The notes: generated by a model not told the origin, from the letters alone. A stretch of 64,000 nucleotides of DNA from Sarcocystis neurona (GCA_000727475.1 KL647310.1:1067324-1131323); one strand, 5' to 3'. Shown: positions 11,601 through 21,955, numbered from the stretch's first letter. Program-made: numbers and translations.

Positions 11601-14600
11601 CTATCTTTGGAGCAGCTGCGGCGCCAACAGCAGCGGCAGAGGCGACGCCAACGTCAATAGATGCAACGCCAACGGCAGCAACGCCAGCAGCAGCAGCGGC
11701 TTCAACACCTGTACCGGCTGCAGCGACGACAGGAGCGCCTGCGTCGGCAGTAAGCGGCACACCAGCAAACGAAGGAGCAACTGCGATAGCGGCGACAACA
11801 AGAGGCGCAGGAACAACAGAAACAGCAGATCAAGTACCAGCAGCAAGAGGATTAGCTGCAAAAGCACTTCGAGAAGAAGAAGCAACCACCACAGGGACAG
11901 CGGCGGCTGCAGGAGGAACAAGGGCAGCGGCGACTGCGGCAGGTCCGAGACAGAGGAAAGCGGAGAGTGTCGCCACTGCTGGGGAACCGGTGAGTCGCCC
12001 AGTGGTGAGGGACGAACCCTGTGTTGTTGAAGAAGGTGCTAGCACGCCTTCAGCTGGTACACAGGAAAGCGTTTGTTCGGTCGCTACTGTCGCTTTAGAC
12101 CAACACGAAGCCGAGGGCGACACGCAGAGCGAAGACTACCCGCATTGCACCTCACCCTCTGCCGCTATTGATTCCAGCATCGGGCTGCAGTCTGCCTCTG
12201 CTGCTTCCAAAGCTGTGCCAGCGTTTCCTGATCACTCTCATGAGGCGAACGTTCTTGGCGTAGAGTCTCCTGTCTCTTCCACATCTGCTGCTGGGAGTCC
12301 TGCCTCGCAGAATGCTTCCCGAGCTCGCGCTGTTTCCGCAACAAGTCCCGCTCTCAGTGCTGCTGCTACTGCTGCAGCGCACCTTTCTTGCTGTGTGGGT
12401 GCTGTCCCTGCTGACTCGCCCGCAGTCTCATCAGTTTCCGTCACGTCGTCGTTTCGTTGCTCACCTCGTCAGTGCCAGCAGCAGTTCCAAAGTTTTACAG
12501 GAGAAGGATATTCTGATGCGGCGCTCGCGGCGACCTGCCGCCGTGATACGCGAGCAGCAGTGGCCGGGACACAAACCGGAAGTCCCCGCTTCTTTGTTGC
12601 TGTAAGACCATGCACGTCTACTGTTGCTTCGTATGGCAGTTCTGGTCCTGCGGCTGCTGTCTTTGCCGCTGACTCCTCGTGCTGCAGAACTGCCGCGGTT
12701 TCTTCGTGTCCGAGTCGTGCTCTTCGGTGCTCTCCAAATCCCCCTGCTGCCGCTTCTTCTTCTTCTTTGTCGAGTTCGCCCGCTGCTGCGTCGTCCTCCT
12801 GCCCCTCGACCGCTGGCGCTCCGTTTCTCAGCGTGAGTGATGGCTCTGCATGCCGAATTCCTGCCAAAGCCGTCGAGCCATACGTGCAATCGCGTTACTT
12901 CACGCAGCCGGCGGAGCTGCCGCTCCATCAGCAGCAATCCGAGCCACTTTACGAACAGGCAGTGACAGCGGCAGACCGCGGTTGCCGCAGCAGCGGGAAC
13001 AGCAGCATCACCACCGCCGCGGACCCTGCCAACGCGTGCAGTTCCAGCGGCATCTACTGCTCTAGAGTCGCCAGCAACCACGACAGCACGAGCGGGGGCG
13101 GCCGCAAGAGCGACTTTGGGAACAGCGCGGAGGGCAAGACTGACAGGTACGAGGATTACAGCAGCCGCGACACGACTGGGGGACTGAGCGTAATGAAAGA
13201 GAACAGCAGGTCGCGAACTGGAAGCAAAACCTACAGCAGCAGATGTCGCAGCAACGGCACAGGCAGCCGCCTCGCTTACACCAGAGAGGAGAGCGACACC
13301 AGCAGCGGCAGCCTATCGAGCAATAGTAGTACAAGCAGCCGCCCCACTTGCGGTAGCACATGCGCAAGCGGAAGGACGAGCGGCGGCAACTGCGTCACAG
13401 GCGGGCAATCCACAAGCAATAGCATCTGCATAGAAAAAAGGAAGCCGCTTGCCGGTGCGAAGCCCGCTCGGGACGACCTATCCGTTGCCATTCGTTCAGG
13501 CACCCAGCAGCCGCTGCACATCGGTGAGGCAGAGGCTGCTGCTACTGCACCAGGGTGGCCCTTTTCATGTGAGAAGGCACTTGCTGCTGCTGCTGCTGAT
13601 TCTCTAGAAGCTACTGCGGGAGTGCAGCAACTCCAGATAGAGCTAGTCCAGCGATCGCCTCTATACCGTAGACAACGCTCTCCTGCAGGGCAGCGCCAGC
13701 AGGAACGCTCTGACGCTGTCTTGTCACCGGCTGTTGCTGATGCGTCTGAGCGCCACAGTTCGCGTGAACTGCTGCTGCAGGACGGTGCAGCGAAGCCCGA
13801 AGACAGCAGCCAGGCAGCCAGCAGCACCAGCTGGCCCGCTACTGCTGCTGCCGTCCTGAGTCGTAGTGCTCCGACTACTGACCCCTCCACGACGGGCACC
13901 AACACGAAGACTCTACTTGCACGTTCGGACGCTGCGACCCACACATCAGCGGCTGAAGCTGAGCAACTGCAGAACAGCCGACACGCCGGTGGGACCATTG
14001 GTAGCAGCAGCAGCACTGGGTTATGGTGGCGCGACCTTCGTCGGAGAAAAGGCCCTGTGGCCGATTTTTCACGCGTGGGCACCCCAGCGACAGTGAGCAG
14101 CAGCAGCAGCAGCTCCAGTACCAGCAGCAGTTATAGCAGCTACCGCGGCAATGACAGCGAAAGCTGCAGCGCCAGTCCTTTTAGCATTATCCCCTCGCCA
14201 ACCACCTGCCGTCGGTTTCCCCACCGCACGCCTCAGTGTGATGCTGCTCGTGGTTCCCTTGCTGCGGCAACTGCTGCTGCCGCTGCTCCAGCTTTTTCTT
14301 GTAGCGCTTTAACTGGTTCCGCTGTCGCAACTGCTCCTGCTGCAACGGCTGCTGCTGCCATTACTGGATCTCGATGTGCCGCGGCTCACGTCTCTTCGCG
14401 TGCTACTGCAGCTGCTGCAACAGCGCAAACGCGTGCAGAGGAGGAGTCAGAAGCGATAGAAGACATCGTAGACGCCCTGGAGTATGGGGACGGCGGCCAA
14501 AATCCCATGCTTTTAAGTCCGTCAATCGTCTCCCCCAGGCCGCTCCCCCTCCTATTCCACAAGAAACGTCTCGAACGGAGCCAGCACAACCCGGAGGGGC

Positions 14601-15301
14601 AGCACCTCCAGGAGCAGCACCAGCACTCTCAGCGACACGAGCGACCTTTTCAACGGCAGCCTTCTGCGGCGTCGCAGCCGAGCTATTCTCAGGAACGGCA
14701 GCTGCTGCGTTCTCGCCAGCAGGTACACCAGTCCCCACAGCAGAGGCCGCGCAGGGACGACCCGGGGTTTGAGAGATACTTGTCAGAAACGGAGGGCTTC
14801 TTCCGCGAACCAGTCCTTCCCGTTACGTCTCAACGACAGATTGAGCAGCCGCAGCACTGCCTACAGCAGCAGCAAGAGCGGCTACGGGAGCCCCAGCAGG
14901 GCCACCCGTCGCGACAGCAGCAGTTGCCACAAGGCAACACTCAGAGGGCAGAGCAGCGGCAGGACCAGTTTTTTGCAAGTTTCGTTGCAACAAACGGTGT
15001 AATGTCTGAAGCGGAAACTGCTATGGGCAGACAGCAGGTGGTAGCGGGCGCCGAGGCGGATGAGGAATGCCTCGCCGTAGAAGATATCCTGAATGCTGTA
15101 AGCGTAAACATAGACTTTTTCGTCTCTTTGCCTGGGGAGGCGGCGCACGCGTATCTACTAAAGGCGTGTACTCACTCGGAACGGTACGCACTCGCCAGTC
15201 GCCGGCGGTTGAAGCGCATCAGCTATAATTACGTGTCTATATGTTTACTTATTTATCGCTCGTTAGACGCACACGGGTATGTGCTGTTGACTTGTGCGTA
15301 A
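8615..15301 (+). CDS. Giant low-complexity protein, single exon, unknown function
   Basis: An uninterrupted frame of 2228 codons from an ATG with good context (GTC-ATG-GCG) to TAA. A frame this long cannot be explained by chance. The product is dominated by Ser, Ala and Gln runs from CAG/AGC/GCA repeats, separated by short normal-complexity islands. Such islands are near 10740-10900 (acidic, ending LYIPIDDALLLQQQ), 11230-11330, 14450-14560 (EEESEAIEDIVDALEYGDGG), 14760-14820, and the C-terminus from 15050 (AVEDILNA). No catalytic or DNA-binding domain was recognised, and there is no signal peptide or membrane segment. A potential donor (GCT then GTAAGC at 15098) could splice off the last 68 residues. 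A second + frame near 11521-11660 also looks coding-like, so a hidden intron is possible. Confidence 0.65.
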   Translation: MAFLQLEFRHPQLHCWLPAGHPLLPPAFQNISKSSSARHHVSPHCSGSNTCYSAASPVNSENVVVWDTCSSRQKAVGSRYESSANWASRLSSRSRCCCTLLPLPEAAPLIDLESLPSGVTLVFGRMSVSASPLDAAETQLQHQAPTAAGASPELSTAAEVALELPTAATADADVPTTTTAWALISEECRGESTASAALWKVDAPQEERGMHRLSSKGETALGGISPPSTLTLSDAGSLCASVSDSCETSTAVLAADFTAAAAASCPVADGDDLHTALSRRLPDSFFRDPRSGRITRNRRDSDSSRNNCSRKVSAACCSKDTGNSDSNEGSENGNDSNSAAVHCRDNSSSRASTDDDTGRGNSSCNEQEGETSAEENRSGNTGRERRVYFPSTDPLLSRRHFFITRQQRSLQGQPPQRQQQQQEHQERQLQQEGENTSFSTLGTNAANSGAVFVVAAKASHNLTEAGHSDRWGVRGLLLLNTTSAASINKDLRVRQAALPPVVRAAVSAAIAADSSDLAEGGAPLFCDTGCSRSSRSPSATFRSRRSPEPSPSSSTTSSSRDKCNSSSISAGRRRPDEYSSSSRTTRGSSSRSATPLLLGWHDLDGVERIKTGTTRTDECRMYSSEHSSNSASTSERCAGTRIPPATRTRCRQLSPGRVRGVTPAAVAEEHVQAALATQAEAAETDAPENEAAIPAAAPSNTSGNGKWETETASVRKSVFLPMEEGDRRHTAFTHFVYEPHELQDGDQLYIPIDDALLLQQQRQKSCCVFGKSRPNFGEKRSSAAVAWTAERTVNPCGAADDCSPLTLRSHTCRIPKKSSQRGNGETSSSTKNGNSNSHGEGSARNDGRSSSSGHNSHSSVTNVPGVAGTFGVPTEEDRDQKWNFSYSELSASDATTRSSSADGTGETGSTGSHSSNRHSKNNSSVDISSRSTSYCHVCGSYTPLFCFRYVFRRRRVPGAAPVLPSLCRDNASTAVPSRRPEAAALLRTAGDAETAAIFGAAAAPTAAAEATPTSIDATPTAATPAAAAASTPVPAAATTGAPASAVSGTPANEGATAIAATTRGAGTTETADQVPAARGLAAKALREEEATTTGTAAAAGGTRAAATAAGPRQRKAESVATAGEPVSRPVVRDEPCVVEEGASTPSAGTQESVCSVATVALDQHEAEGDTQSEDYPHCTSPSAAIDSSIGLQSASAASKAVPAFPDHSHEANVLGVESPVSSTSAAGSPASQNASRARAVSATSPALSAAATAAAHLSCCVGAVPADSPAVSSVSVTSSFRCSPRQCQQQFQSFTGEGYSDAALAATCRRDTRAAVAGTQTGSPRFFVAVRPCTSTVASYGSSGPAAAVFAADSSCCRTAAVSSCPSRALRCSPNPPAAASSSSLSSSPAAASSSCPSTAGAPFLSVSDGSACRIPAKAVEPYVQSRYFTQPAELPLHQQQSEPLYEQAVTAADRGCRSSGNSSITTAADPANACSSSGIYCSRVASNHDSTSGGGRKSDFGNSAEGKTDRYEDYSSRDTTGGLSVMKENSRSRTGSKTYSSRCRSNGTGSRLAYTREESDTSSGSLSSNSSTSSRPTCGSTCASGRTSGGNCVTGGQSTSNSICIEKRKPLAGAKPARDDLSVAIRSGTQQPLHIGEAEAAATAPGWPFSCEKALAAAAADSLEATAGVQQLQIELVQRSPLYRRQRSPAGQRQQERSDAVLSPAVADASERHSSRELLLQDGAAKPEDSSQAASSTSWPATAAAVLSRSAPTTDPSTTGTNTKTLLARSDAATHTSAAEAEQLQNSRHAGGTIGSSSSTGLWWRDLRRRKGPVADFSRVGTPATVSSSSSSSSTSSSYSSYRGNDSESCSASPFSIIPSPTTCRRFPHRTPQCDAARGSLAAATAAAAAPAFSCSALTGSAVATAPAATAAAAITGSRCAAAHVSSRATAAAATAQTRAEEESEAIEDIVDALEYGDGGQNPMLLSPSIVSPRPLPLLFHKKRLERSQHNPEGQHLQEQHQHSQRHERPFQRQPSAASQPSYSQERQLLRSRQQVHQSPQQRPRRDDPGFERYLSETEGFFREPVLPVTSQRQIEQPQHCLQQQQERLREPQQGHPSRQQQLPQGNTQRAEQRQDQFFASFVATNGVMSEAETAMGRQQVVAGAEADEECLAVEDILNAVSVNIDFFVSLPGEAAHAYLLKACTHSERYALASRRRLKRISYNYVSICLLIYRSLDAHGYVLLTCA

Positions 15302-15323
15302 GGACTGGCTTGTCAACACATAC

Positions 15324-15343
15324 ATATATATATATATATATAT
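15324..15343. repeat. AT dinucleotide microsatellite
   Basis: Ten uninterrupted AT units just downstream of the giant ORF stop codon. A similar run at 47817-47836 lies inside a presumed intron. Confidence 0.9.
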
Positions 15344-15925
15344 TTATGCACATGTAGTTGCGGACACAGGCGCGCGCGAGAGCATGCTCCTCCTATATGT
15401 GAGCAGTAACGAATGGCGGGAAACAACTCTCGTGAGGCTCGTCTCTGGCGCAGTGAGATCTCAGTTGTCCGTTCGTTTGTGTAACGCGTCGAGGCAAACG
15501 CCCGCCTTCTTGCGCGCTCCACGTGTATATGTGTGGATGCATCCTGTGCATGCGTAGTGTCAAATAAATTTACTGGTTTGCACTCCACCAGCTCTACGAC
15601 ATTAAATGAACGGACGTCTCGGCTGTGTTCACGCATACACGTACGCATACGCCTTTTTCGTACAGGCAATTTCCCGCTTTTGAGCAGCACTGGGTTTGAA
15701 ACCGGCTGACGTATATACTTATACGTTTAGATGTACGTATATTCATGTGAAGGTCTGGATGGGGACACGTATCTGTAGTCAGTGTGGAGATATCTAGATC
15801 CGTCCTCTTGTTTAGTCGTACGCAGGCAAATACGGGTGGAGGAGTAAGTGTAACAACTTGCCTATGTATGCATCTCTGCGTACACGTGGTGCGATCTGCT
15901 GTGTAAGTCAAGTGCAGATGATACT

Positions 15926-16375
15926 TCAGCAAAACTCCCTCGTCGTGCAGTCCTCGCAACACCGCTGGCGTTGAACGTTCGTGGTCTTGCGGGAGAAGTG
16001 TACGGATACGTCTCTGTTGTACGGAAAATCTCTTCGTGCGTGCGTACCTATCCTGGGTCTGCACCAGCCGGCGTGTGCCACGTTTTCCAAGTTTGTTCCA
16101 CTCTTGCGGAAGAAAGACGTAGCAGCCTCTAGGAGCACCAAAGTGGGTGGTACGCGCGACGATAAAAGACCCAGCATGCACAAAAATGCCGTGTACCCTC
16201 TCCTCGTATCACCAGGAAAAAAGAAGGAACTCTGCGCTGCTTGTACGGATCGCTGTCCTAAGACTAGTGCTGTCACAGTTTTTGTATTTCTTCTCATTAG
16301 CAGCAGCTCCGCTTGTATCATTTGCAGGTTTAGTTGAGAGTGCCTGTTCCAGTTGTCCTGCGGTTGCGGATGCAT
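15926..16375 (-). CDS. Small ORF, unknown function
   Basis: 149 codons from a genuine ATG to TGA on the - strand. The product is basic, with a Cys pair cluster at the end (RCCEDCTTREFC). An overlapping - frame (15594-16181) is longer but lacks ATG. It has no repeats, signal peptide or recognised domain. It may be a small gene, an exon, or chance in an untranslated stretch. Confidence 0.25.
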   Translation of the reverse strand: MHPQPQDNWNRHSQLNLQMIQAELLLMRRNTKTVTALVLGQRSVQAAQSSFFFPGDTRRGYTAFLCMLGLLSSRVPPTLVLLEAATSFFRKSGTNLENVAHAGWCRPRIGTHARRDFPYNRDVSVHFSRKTTNVQRQRCCEDCTTREFC

Positions 16376-16591
16376 GGCTGACTGGGACGCTACGACGATT
16401 TTCCCTGCGGCTAAGGTTGCAGCGGCCTTTGCCAGCTTCCTGCTGCTAATGTCACGCTGACTGCTTCAGGTGCCTGGCTACTGCTGTCACTATTTCGGCA
16501 GCCGTACGTCGGCTTCTGGCGGCCAGACAGCCGTACTTTTGCGTCTGGCACCGCTGTTCCTGATGTTTTTGCTGCTGCTGACGCTGTATAG

Positions 16592-19500
16592 ATGACTCCG
16601 TTGGCAGAGCCGGAAGCATCCAGGACTACGGAGCAGGAGTTGTTTTCTTTGGCGATTCAGCAGGAACAGAGGCAAGAGCCTTTGGTGCACGACGGAGAGC
16701 AGGTCCTGCCTCCCCAACTGTTGCCAGGGCCGCAGCAACAGCCAAGGGAGTCTCACGATGACGGCGGCAACGCGAAAGACGTGAAGGTGTTGCTGGTGCC
16801 GCCTAAAGAGGAGCAGCACGTTTGCACTGTTGGAGAGTGCTGTGCGATCTGTAAAGAAGAACTGGCGGTGCAACAGGAAATTGCTTCTCTGCCTGCGTGT
16901 TCACATTTCTTTTGTTTCCCTTGCATTGCCAAGTGAGCGGACAAGAGTGCGTTTGCCAGTGTTATCTGTTCGGCCGCGTTCGCACTTGCGCTGTTTTAAC
17001 CTAGCGCTTCCCCGGCTGCTAAACCAAAGAACTGTATAAGTCCGGTGGTTGTTGGAGCCGTGGCGGCCCCTACTGTTTTTGCGGCCCCCGACTGTTGGCA
17101 CCTCTACCTCGCGTGAATTCCGCCTCCGTAGTTGCTGCAGCCGTTTCTGTCAGATTACACAGCCAGACGTGTTGCTATTGCTGCTGCTGGGGCTGCGTTG
17201 TACATGCTCGTCGTCGCGTTGCTTCTGCGGCACTTGCTGCTGTCGCAGTTAGCTCTGCTGTCGGTTCATTTGGTGTGCCGCTGTACACGCCATCTGCTCT
17301 CTAGGGGCCCCGTTGCCGTTGTGTGCTGTGTTTGTCTCGCTGCGCTCCTGCAGATGGGCCTGCTGCGTGAAGAAACAGCAGCGACCACCTTGCCCTCTGT
17401 GCAAGCAAAGCTTTTCCTCCATTCGTCGCTACATACGACGAAGCTCTTCAGGGCTGCAGGAGGCGCAACGGCAGCAATTGGAAGCCTCGCATCTTAGAGG
17501 TCCTCCTGCAGCAGGAGCGCTGACCCCGGACCTGCCTGCGGAGCGCGGCGGCACAAGGTGTAGCCGCCTCAGCAGCTGCGGCAACAGCAACAGTAGCAGA
17601 AGTGGTGGCGGCACTCGCAGCAGCGGCAGCAGTGGGAGCCGCAGGGACAGTAAAAACAGCCACAGCGGCAGTGGGGCACGGGCGCAGGATGTGAATTTTC
17701 TGTTTGTGGAGGCGATACCAGCTTGCGTAGACGCACTACTCCGCCACCGGCGTCTGAAGGACGGAGCAGAGGCAGTAGAAGGTGAAGCGGGGGGGCAGCA
17801 GATGGTGGCGGAAGCGGAGGGGGAGACAGCGGCAGAATTGATGCTGCTGTCCTCGCAGACCTCGAGTTCGTCTGAAACAGCTGCGGGAGCAGGGGGCTGT
17901 CAGATATGCGGGCAGGACACAGACTGGACAAGCATGCTGTTGTGTGATGGCTGTGACGAGGGTTTCCATCTGTACTGCTTAAATCCCCCTCTGCACTGCG
18001 TACCTTCAGGCAGGTGGTTCTGTCCTCGCTGCTGCGAAGAACCACCTGCTGCAGCTGCTGGCACAAGGCGCGCAGCTGTTGCTCATGCTGCTGCTGATGT
18101 TGCTGCACGTGCGGCAGCGGGAAGACGCCAAAGAGAACTGCGCAGAGGCCACAGCGTGGGGAGCAGTGCGAGACAAAGGGAAACTCAACAACAGCGACCG
18201 AGCGGGCAGCGGCAGCGGCAGCGCCACCAGCGACGTCAGCCGCAACAACGGCAGAGCAGGGGCATGCGCAGCAGAAGAGCTGAACGTGAAATGCAGCGAA
18301 GACGCGGTCGCAGCAAGGGCAACAGTGAAGGAAATGAGAATCGCGCACACCGCAGGGGAGAGCCATCATTCTCCAGTGGTGTTGATTCTCTGTACAACAG
18401 CACTAGCAGCAGCACCGGAAGCAGTGCGTGGAGGAGCCTGGAAAGACACGGGTGGCTCGAGCAGTTCCTGTACCGACTCCCTGCGAAATCGCCAAGACAG
18501 GCGTCAGCAGGTGAAGAAGCCCCGTCAGCAGCAACACCCGCAGTCGCGCACGAAGGATGGCCAATGGCAGCAGCGTCCGGCCCGGTAGCCGCTGCAGCAG
18601 CCACGACTGCAGCACCCGCAACGGCAGCTCCACAAGCAGCCATGGCAATGGCGCTCACCCTGAGTCCTGCTGCCGAGCGCGGGGGAGAGACATGTTCCTT
18701 GCGCCGCCTTCCCTCCGGTGTCCGTTCTAGCGAAGACGTCATAGAGCCATTTACCGGGCAGCGTCGACGGAAGCGACGACGAGTTTCCTCTCTGTCCGAG
18801 GGAGAGGGCATCACTGGCCTGCACGAAGCAGCAGCAGGCGGACGAAACGGGAGGCAGCAGCAGCAGCAATGCAGGAGTCGTTTACTCTTTCGCACGGAAC
18901 AGAGGCGCAGCAGCAACAGTGCAGGTAGTGCGAGAATGAGGAGCGAGGAGAGCAGCACAGACTGCAATTGCACGAGCGGGTCCGCCGGGTTAATAGGTGG
19001 TGGCACTGAAAAACTATTCTCTTTTTTGCCATCACGGAGGAGAGTGCACGGAGCGCCTCCACAGCCTAGCCAGCTTTTCGACAACCAACGACACAGAGCG
19101 GAGGGGGAGAGACACCAAGGAGACAGAACGGAGGGTGAGAGACACCAAGGAGACAGAGTGGAGGGTCAGAGACACCCAGTAGGTGTGACAGAAGAGCTGC
19201 AAGGTGAAGCGAGCGACGGTTATGTCCTGGACGGTTTCGTAGTCAGCGACAACGACCCTCTTGTACCGGCCTCAGAGACAGACAGCAGCAGCAGGAGCAG
19301 CATCATCAGGAGAAGCGGTAGCAGCAGCATTAGCGAAGAAGAGTTACGATTCACGAGCCGCAACAACCGCAGCGATTCCGAAAGCAACAGCAACAGCGAC
19401 TGTGAAAACTGCGGGCCCTACCGCAGGCAGCGCCTCGCAAACTCCCGGAGACAAGGCCAACCGTGGAGCGGTGGTAGCACCATCAGTGAGAGCAAGAGTA

Positions 19501-19922
19501 ACCGTGGCAGCAGCAGCAGCAGCACGGGCAGCGCCACCAGCACGGGGCACACGAGAGTTCAAAGACAAGCGCCAGTGGAGCGGCAGCGACCGTGGGGGCC
19601 TCCAGCTGGTAGCGGGGATAGAGAAATCATCTTCAGCAGCAGCACGAGCGAGGAGGGTAGAAGCGAGACGAGCAGCTATCCCAGCAGCAGCGACACTACC
19701 GCTGCTATGTTGTCGCGTGCACCGCTTCGCACCGGGCTTCCACGACAGAGACAAGTGCGGTCTGTTGCTGCCCGTGCTTTAGCACAACTGCAACCGAATC
19801 ACAATTTCCAGCAGCGGCCCCTACTGGCAATGCTTCGGTCGCGACAAGCGCAATGGCAGCAGCAAGGACAACTTTCGCAGCATCAGTTGCAATTGAGCTC
19901 GCAAACACGCCAGCAGCGCTAG
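16592..19922 (+). CDS. RING finger plus PHD finger protein (PHRF1-like architecture)
   Basis: Two exons, 16592-16932 and 17354-19922, join in phase (AA|GTGAGC donor, CTGCAG|A acceptor, Lys114 split) to give 969 residues. The RING finger is assembled across the intron. C84-x2-C87, C103-x-H105 and C108-x2-C111 come from exon 1, and C127-x2-C130 from exon 2, giving a C3HC4 pattern. A PHD finger follows at about residues 296-342 (CQIC, CDGCDEGFHLYC, then W-F-C-P-R-C). The same order, RING then PHD, is seen in PHRF1-type nuclear proteins. The expected role is E3 ubiquitin ligase activity with histone-tail reading in the nucleus, by inference. The remainder is Ser/Arg/Gln-rich low complexity with basic clusters and a three-copy decapeptide repeat near residue 690. 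No transmembrane segment was seen. Confidence 0.85.
19092..19181 (+). repeat. Three-copy 30-bp coding tandem repeat in the RING-PHD gene
   Basis: The unit encodes GDRTEGERHQ and variants (EGERHQGDRT, EGERHQGDRV, EGQRHPVG). It is a purine-rich GGAGGG(T/G)GAGAGACACCAAG block repeated with period 30 and a few substitutions. It differs from the CAG-type repeats that dominate the rest of the gene. Confidence 0.85.
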
Positions 19923-20314
19923 CAGGGCAAACAACCGACTTGGCACCGAACGCACGACGTCACTTTGATTATTACTGCTCGTTTTTTCCAGTGAGTGTTG
20001 CGGTGCCAGTTAAAACGACGAGGAAACGTAGGCGCAAACATGTGTGAGTATTCATATCTTTTCGAAGTGACGTTCACGTGGTACGGTGTGCGCAGACATG
20101 TGTGCCCAGATTACTTATATGCCTAACAATGCTTGTTCGTGGACCACTAAGTTGCTTTCTGAATAAGACTGTTATAGTTGTGGCATATCTCGAAGCACAA
20201 GCCTGGACAACACGACTGTGTGTAGCACGGTTAACATGCATTTCCAGGCGGGGTTTGTCTTCAGCAGCAATAAGGTCTCCTCCTGCATTATCAAATGTGT
20301 ACGTGAGTATTTAC

Positions 20315-21616
20315 ATGCCTGAATCCACTGCGGCTACGGGCGGGTTTTCTGCCGGTCCGGTGCAAAGTGCAAGCGCGGCGAGCTTTATGCGTCAACCCGA
20401 GAGAACTGCGCGTAAGAGGGTAATCCTCCCGGCGTACCCCTGCTGACAGGCTGAGTTTCGAGAGTGTCTCCTATGCGTTTACCGTGCGTCCTCATTATTT
20501 TCCATACAATGCTAAAAGAACCTTGCGCGCCGCTCTACTCAAAAGGAAATATACGGAGATGCTGCTTCTGACTTCAGAGTAGTCGACTCTACCAGGCGAA
20601 TCATAGTGCACAACGCCTCCAGTTATTGCTGCAGTAAGCATTCGGTGTTAGGAGCTGCACACGCAGATTGAGGACTTAAGCCGGCTGCTCAGGCAGGAAT
20701 TTTCATTGACGCATATATTCATGTGTGTATACGTAAGGGGTACGAATACCCGTGTCAAACAAATACAGAAGCTCTACTTGGCCCACGGTGCCCACGTGGG
20801 CTCTCTCCCTCCCGACAAGGAGAGCATTTACAGATGAAACAGGATCCAAGCAGCTTTGTCCTGTATTGTCTCTTCGCTGTTGCTGTATCCGGTTGACTAC
20901 CACCAACCATGTTAGCCATAAAGCTGCTCCACTCTGAATTTTCCCGGAACCGGGTGTTGGGAATTGGGTGCTAGCGTGGATCAGTTTGTCAGCTGTGAGA
21001 CCGCTGGATGTCGAACTATACACGCAAAGAAGGCACGGGACAGTCAACCGAACAATCTTGTAGCTTCCCCCAGTCCCTTCGAGTGGTTACTTCTTTTCTG
21101 CGCTGTATGTTTTGGTGGAGGTCTCGCCCTCTGAAGATCATATGGAAGAATATCGCCAAACTGCAGCCTTTCTGACTGAATCAGGCCAGCCAACCACATC
21201 CATGGATGGAGACGTTGACAAAAGGACATCTCCTGTTTTTCTTTGTTCAGAGGAAACACTGGTAGGCGTGACCCTGTGGCCTGAAATGCGTAAAATCCTT
21301 TAGCCAGTCAGTAACTGAAGCTGTCCATTCGTATGCAGCGGAAAACGACGCTGCCTTGTGTGTCAAGTAGTTCAGCACAGCACGTGGATACATGCGAACT
21401 GCATTTGGGAAAGACGTGCTAAAGTGGGGCGGACTATTTCATTGCGTTTGAAGTCGACGCTGCTTCTTGTACAGGCCGTCTTACAGCTATGACGAAGCTT
21501 TTCCTCTCAGCGCATCGTTTCAAAGGGCGAGCTCATCACGTTTCAAGTGCCTTTGCAACGTGTTTCGCGCCGTCCCCGGGACCTGGCGGGGTAAGCTCAT
21601 CTTAAAATTAGCCGTA

Positions 21617-21651
<35 letters not shown>

Positions 21652-21955
21652 TATGTGTGTGTGTGTGTGTGTGCGTACGCACTTATGTACGCCTACTATC
21701 ACTTATCGTGCCTAGTGCCGAACACGCCACGAACAAGATACACACAATTGTTCGATGTGTGTCTTGCAGGCGAAATGGTTTCACCAGCTGCGAAGTCCCA
21801 TGAAAAGATACGCGTGCGTCCGCGGACAAGGAGTAGCGACTTTCGTACATGTAGCGTCTGGATACGTTTCCGTATTTACGAGTGTGAAACCGAAGAAGGG
21901 CCGCCCCATAGCAAGCTTCAAAGCAGCTATGTATTCTACGATGACCGTGCGCTGA
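20315..21955 (+). CDS. Candidate multi-exon gene, unknown function
   Basis: Three exons join in phase: 21121-21289 (donor GTAAAA, phase 1), 21475-21590 (TACAG acceptor, donor GTAAGC, phase 0) and 21770-21955 (CTTGCAG acceptor, TGA stop). The third exon encodes KWFHQLRSPMK and a stretch of hydrophobic beta-like sequence. A possible first exon starts with ATG at 20315 and ends at a GTAAGA donor at 20412, but its phase requires a different acceptor (near 21137). An alternative splice frame through exons 2 and 3 is also open, so the product is uncertain. The second intron contains the GT microsatellite. Confidence 0.35.
21617..21673. repeat. GT dinucleotide microsatellite
   Basis: Nearly perfect alternating GT/AC run of about 57 bases with two GTAT interruptions, followed by CGTACGC. 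It lies in the presumed last intron of the candidate gene ending at 21955. Confidence 0.95.

Larger units (their letters stand above)
15302..16591. other. Intergenic region with a TA microsatellite and an ambiguous - strand ORF
   Basis: The stretch separates the giant ORF from the RING-PHD gene. It starts with an AT dinucleotide run (15324-15343). It then holds overlapping open frames on both strands between 15594 and 16450, of which the - strand 15926-16375 frame begins with ATG. The last 150 bases before 16592 are CTG-rich and probably form the 5' leader or promoter of the RING-PHD gene. Confidence 0.5.

Noticed and set aside
13276..14082. 268-codon - strand open frame
   Set aside because: Same shadow effect; Ser/Leu/Cys-rich with no islands of normal composition, inside the 2228-codon + frame.
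17569..19084. Long - strand frames opposite the RING-PHD exon (17569-18369 and 18236-19084)
   Set aside because: The + strand carries clear RING and PHD ligands; the - frames are complement reads of CAG/AGC repeats.
19092..19181. Short regularly spaced repeat considered as a CRISPR-like array
   Set aside because: Units are contiguous with no unique spacers and are in frame within a protein-coding exon of a eukaryote.
21617..21673. Cys/Val-repeat peptides read from the GT microsatellite
   Set aside because: Any frame through a dinucleotide run is open; the run lies in a presumed intron.
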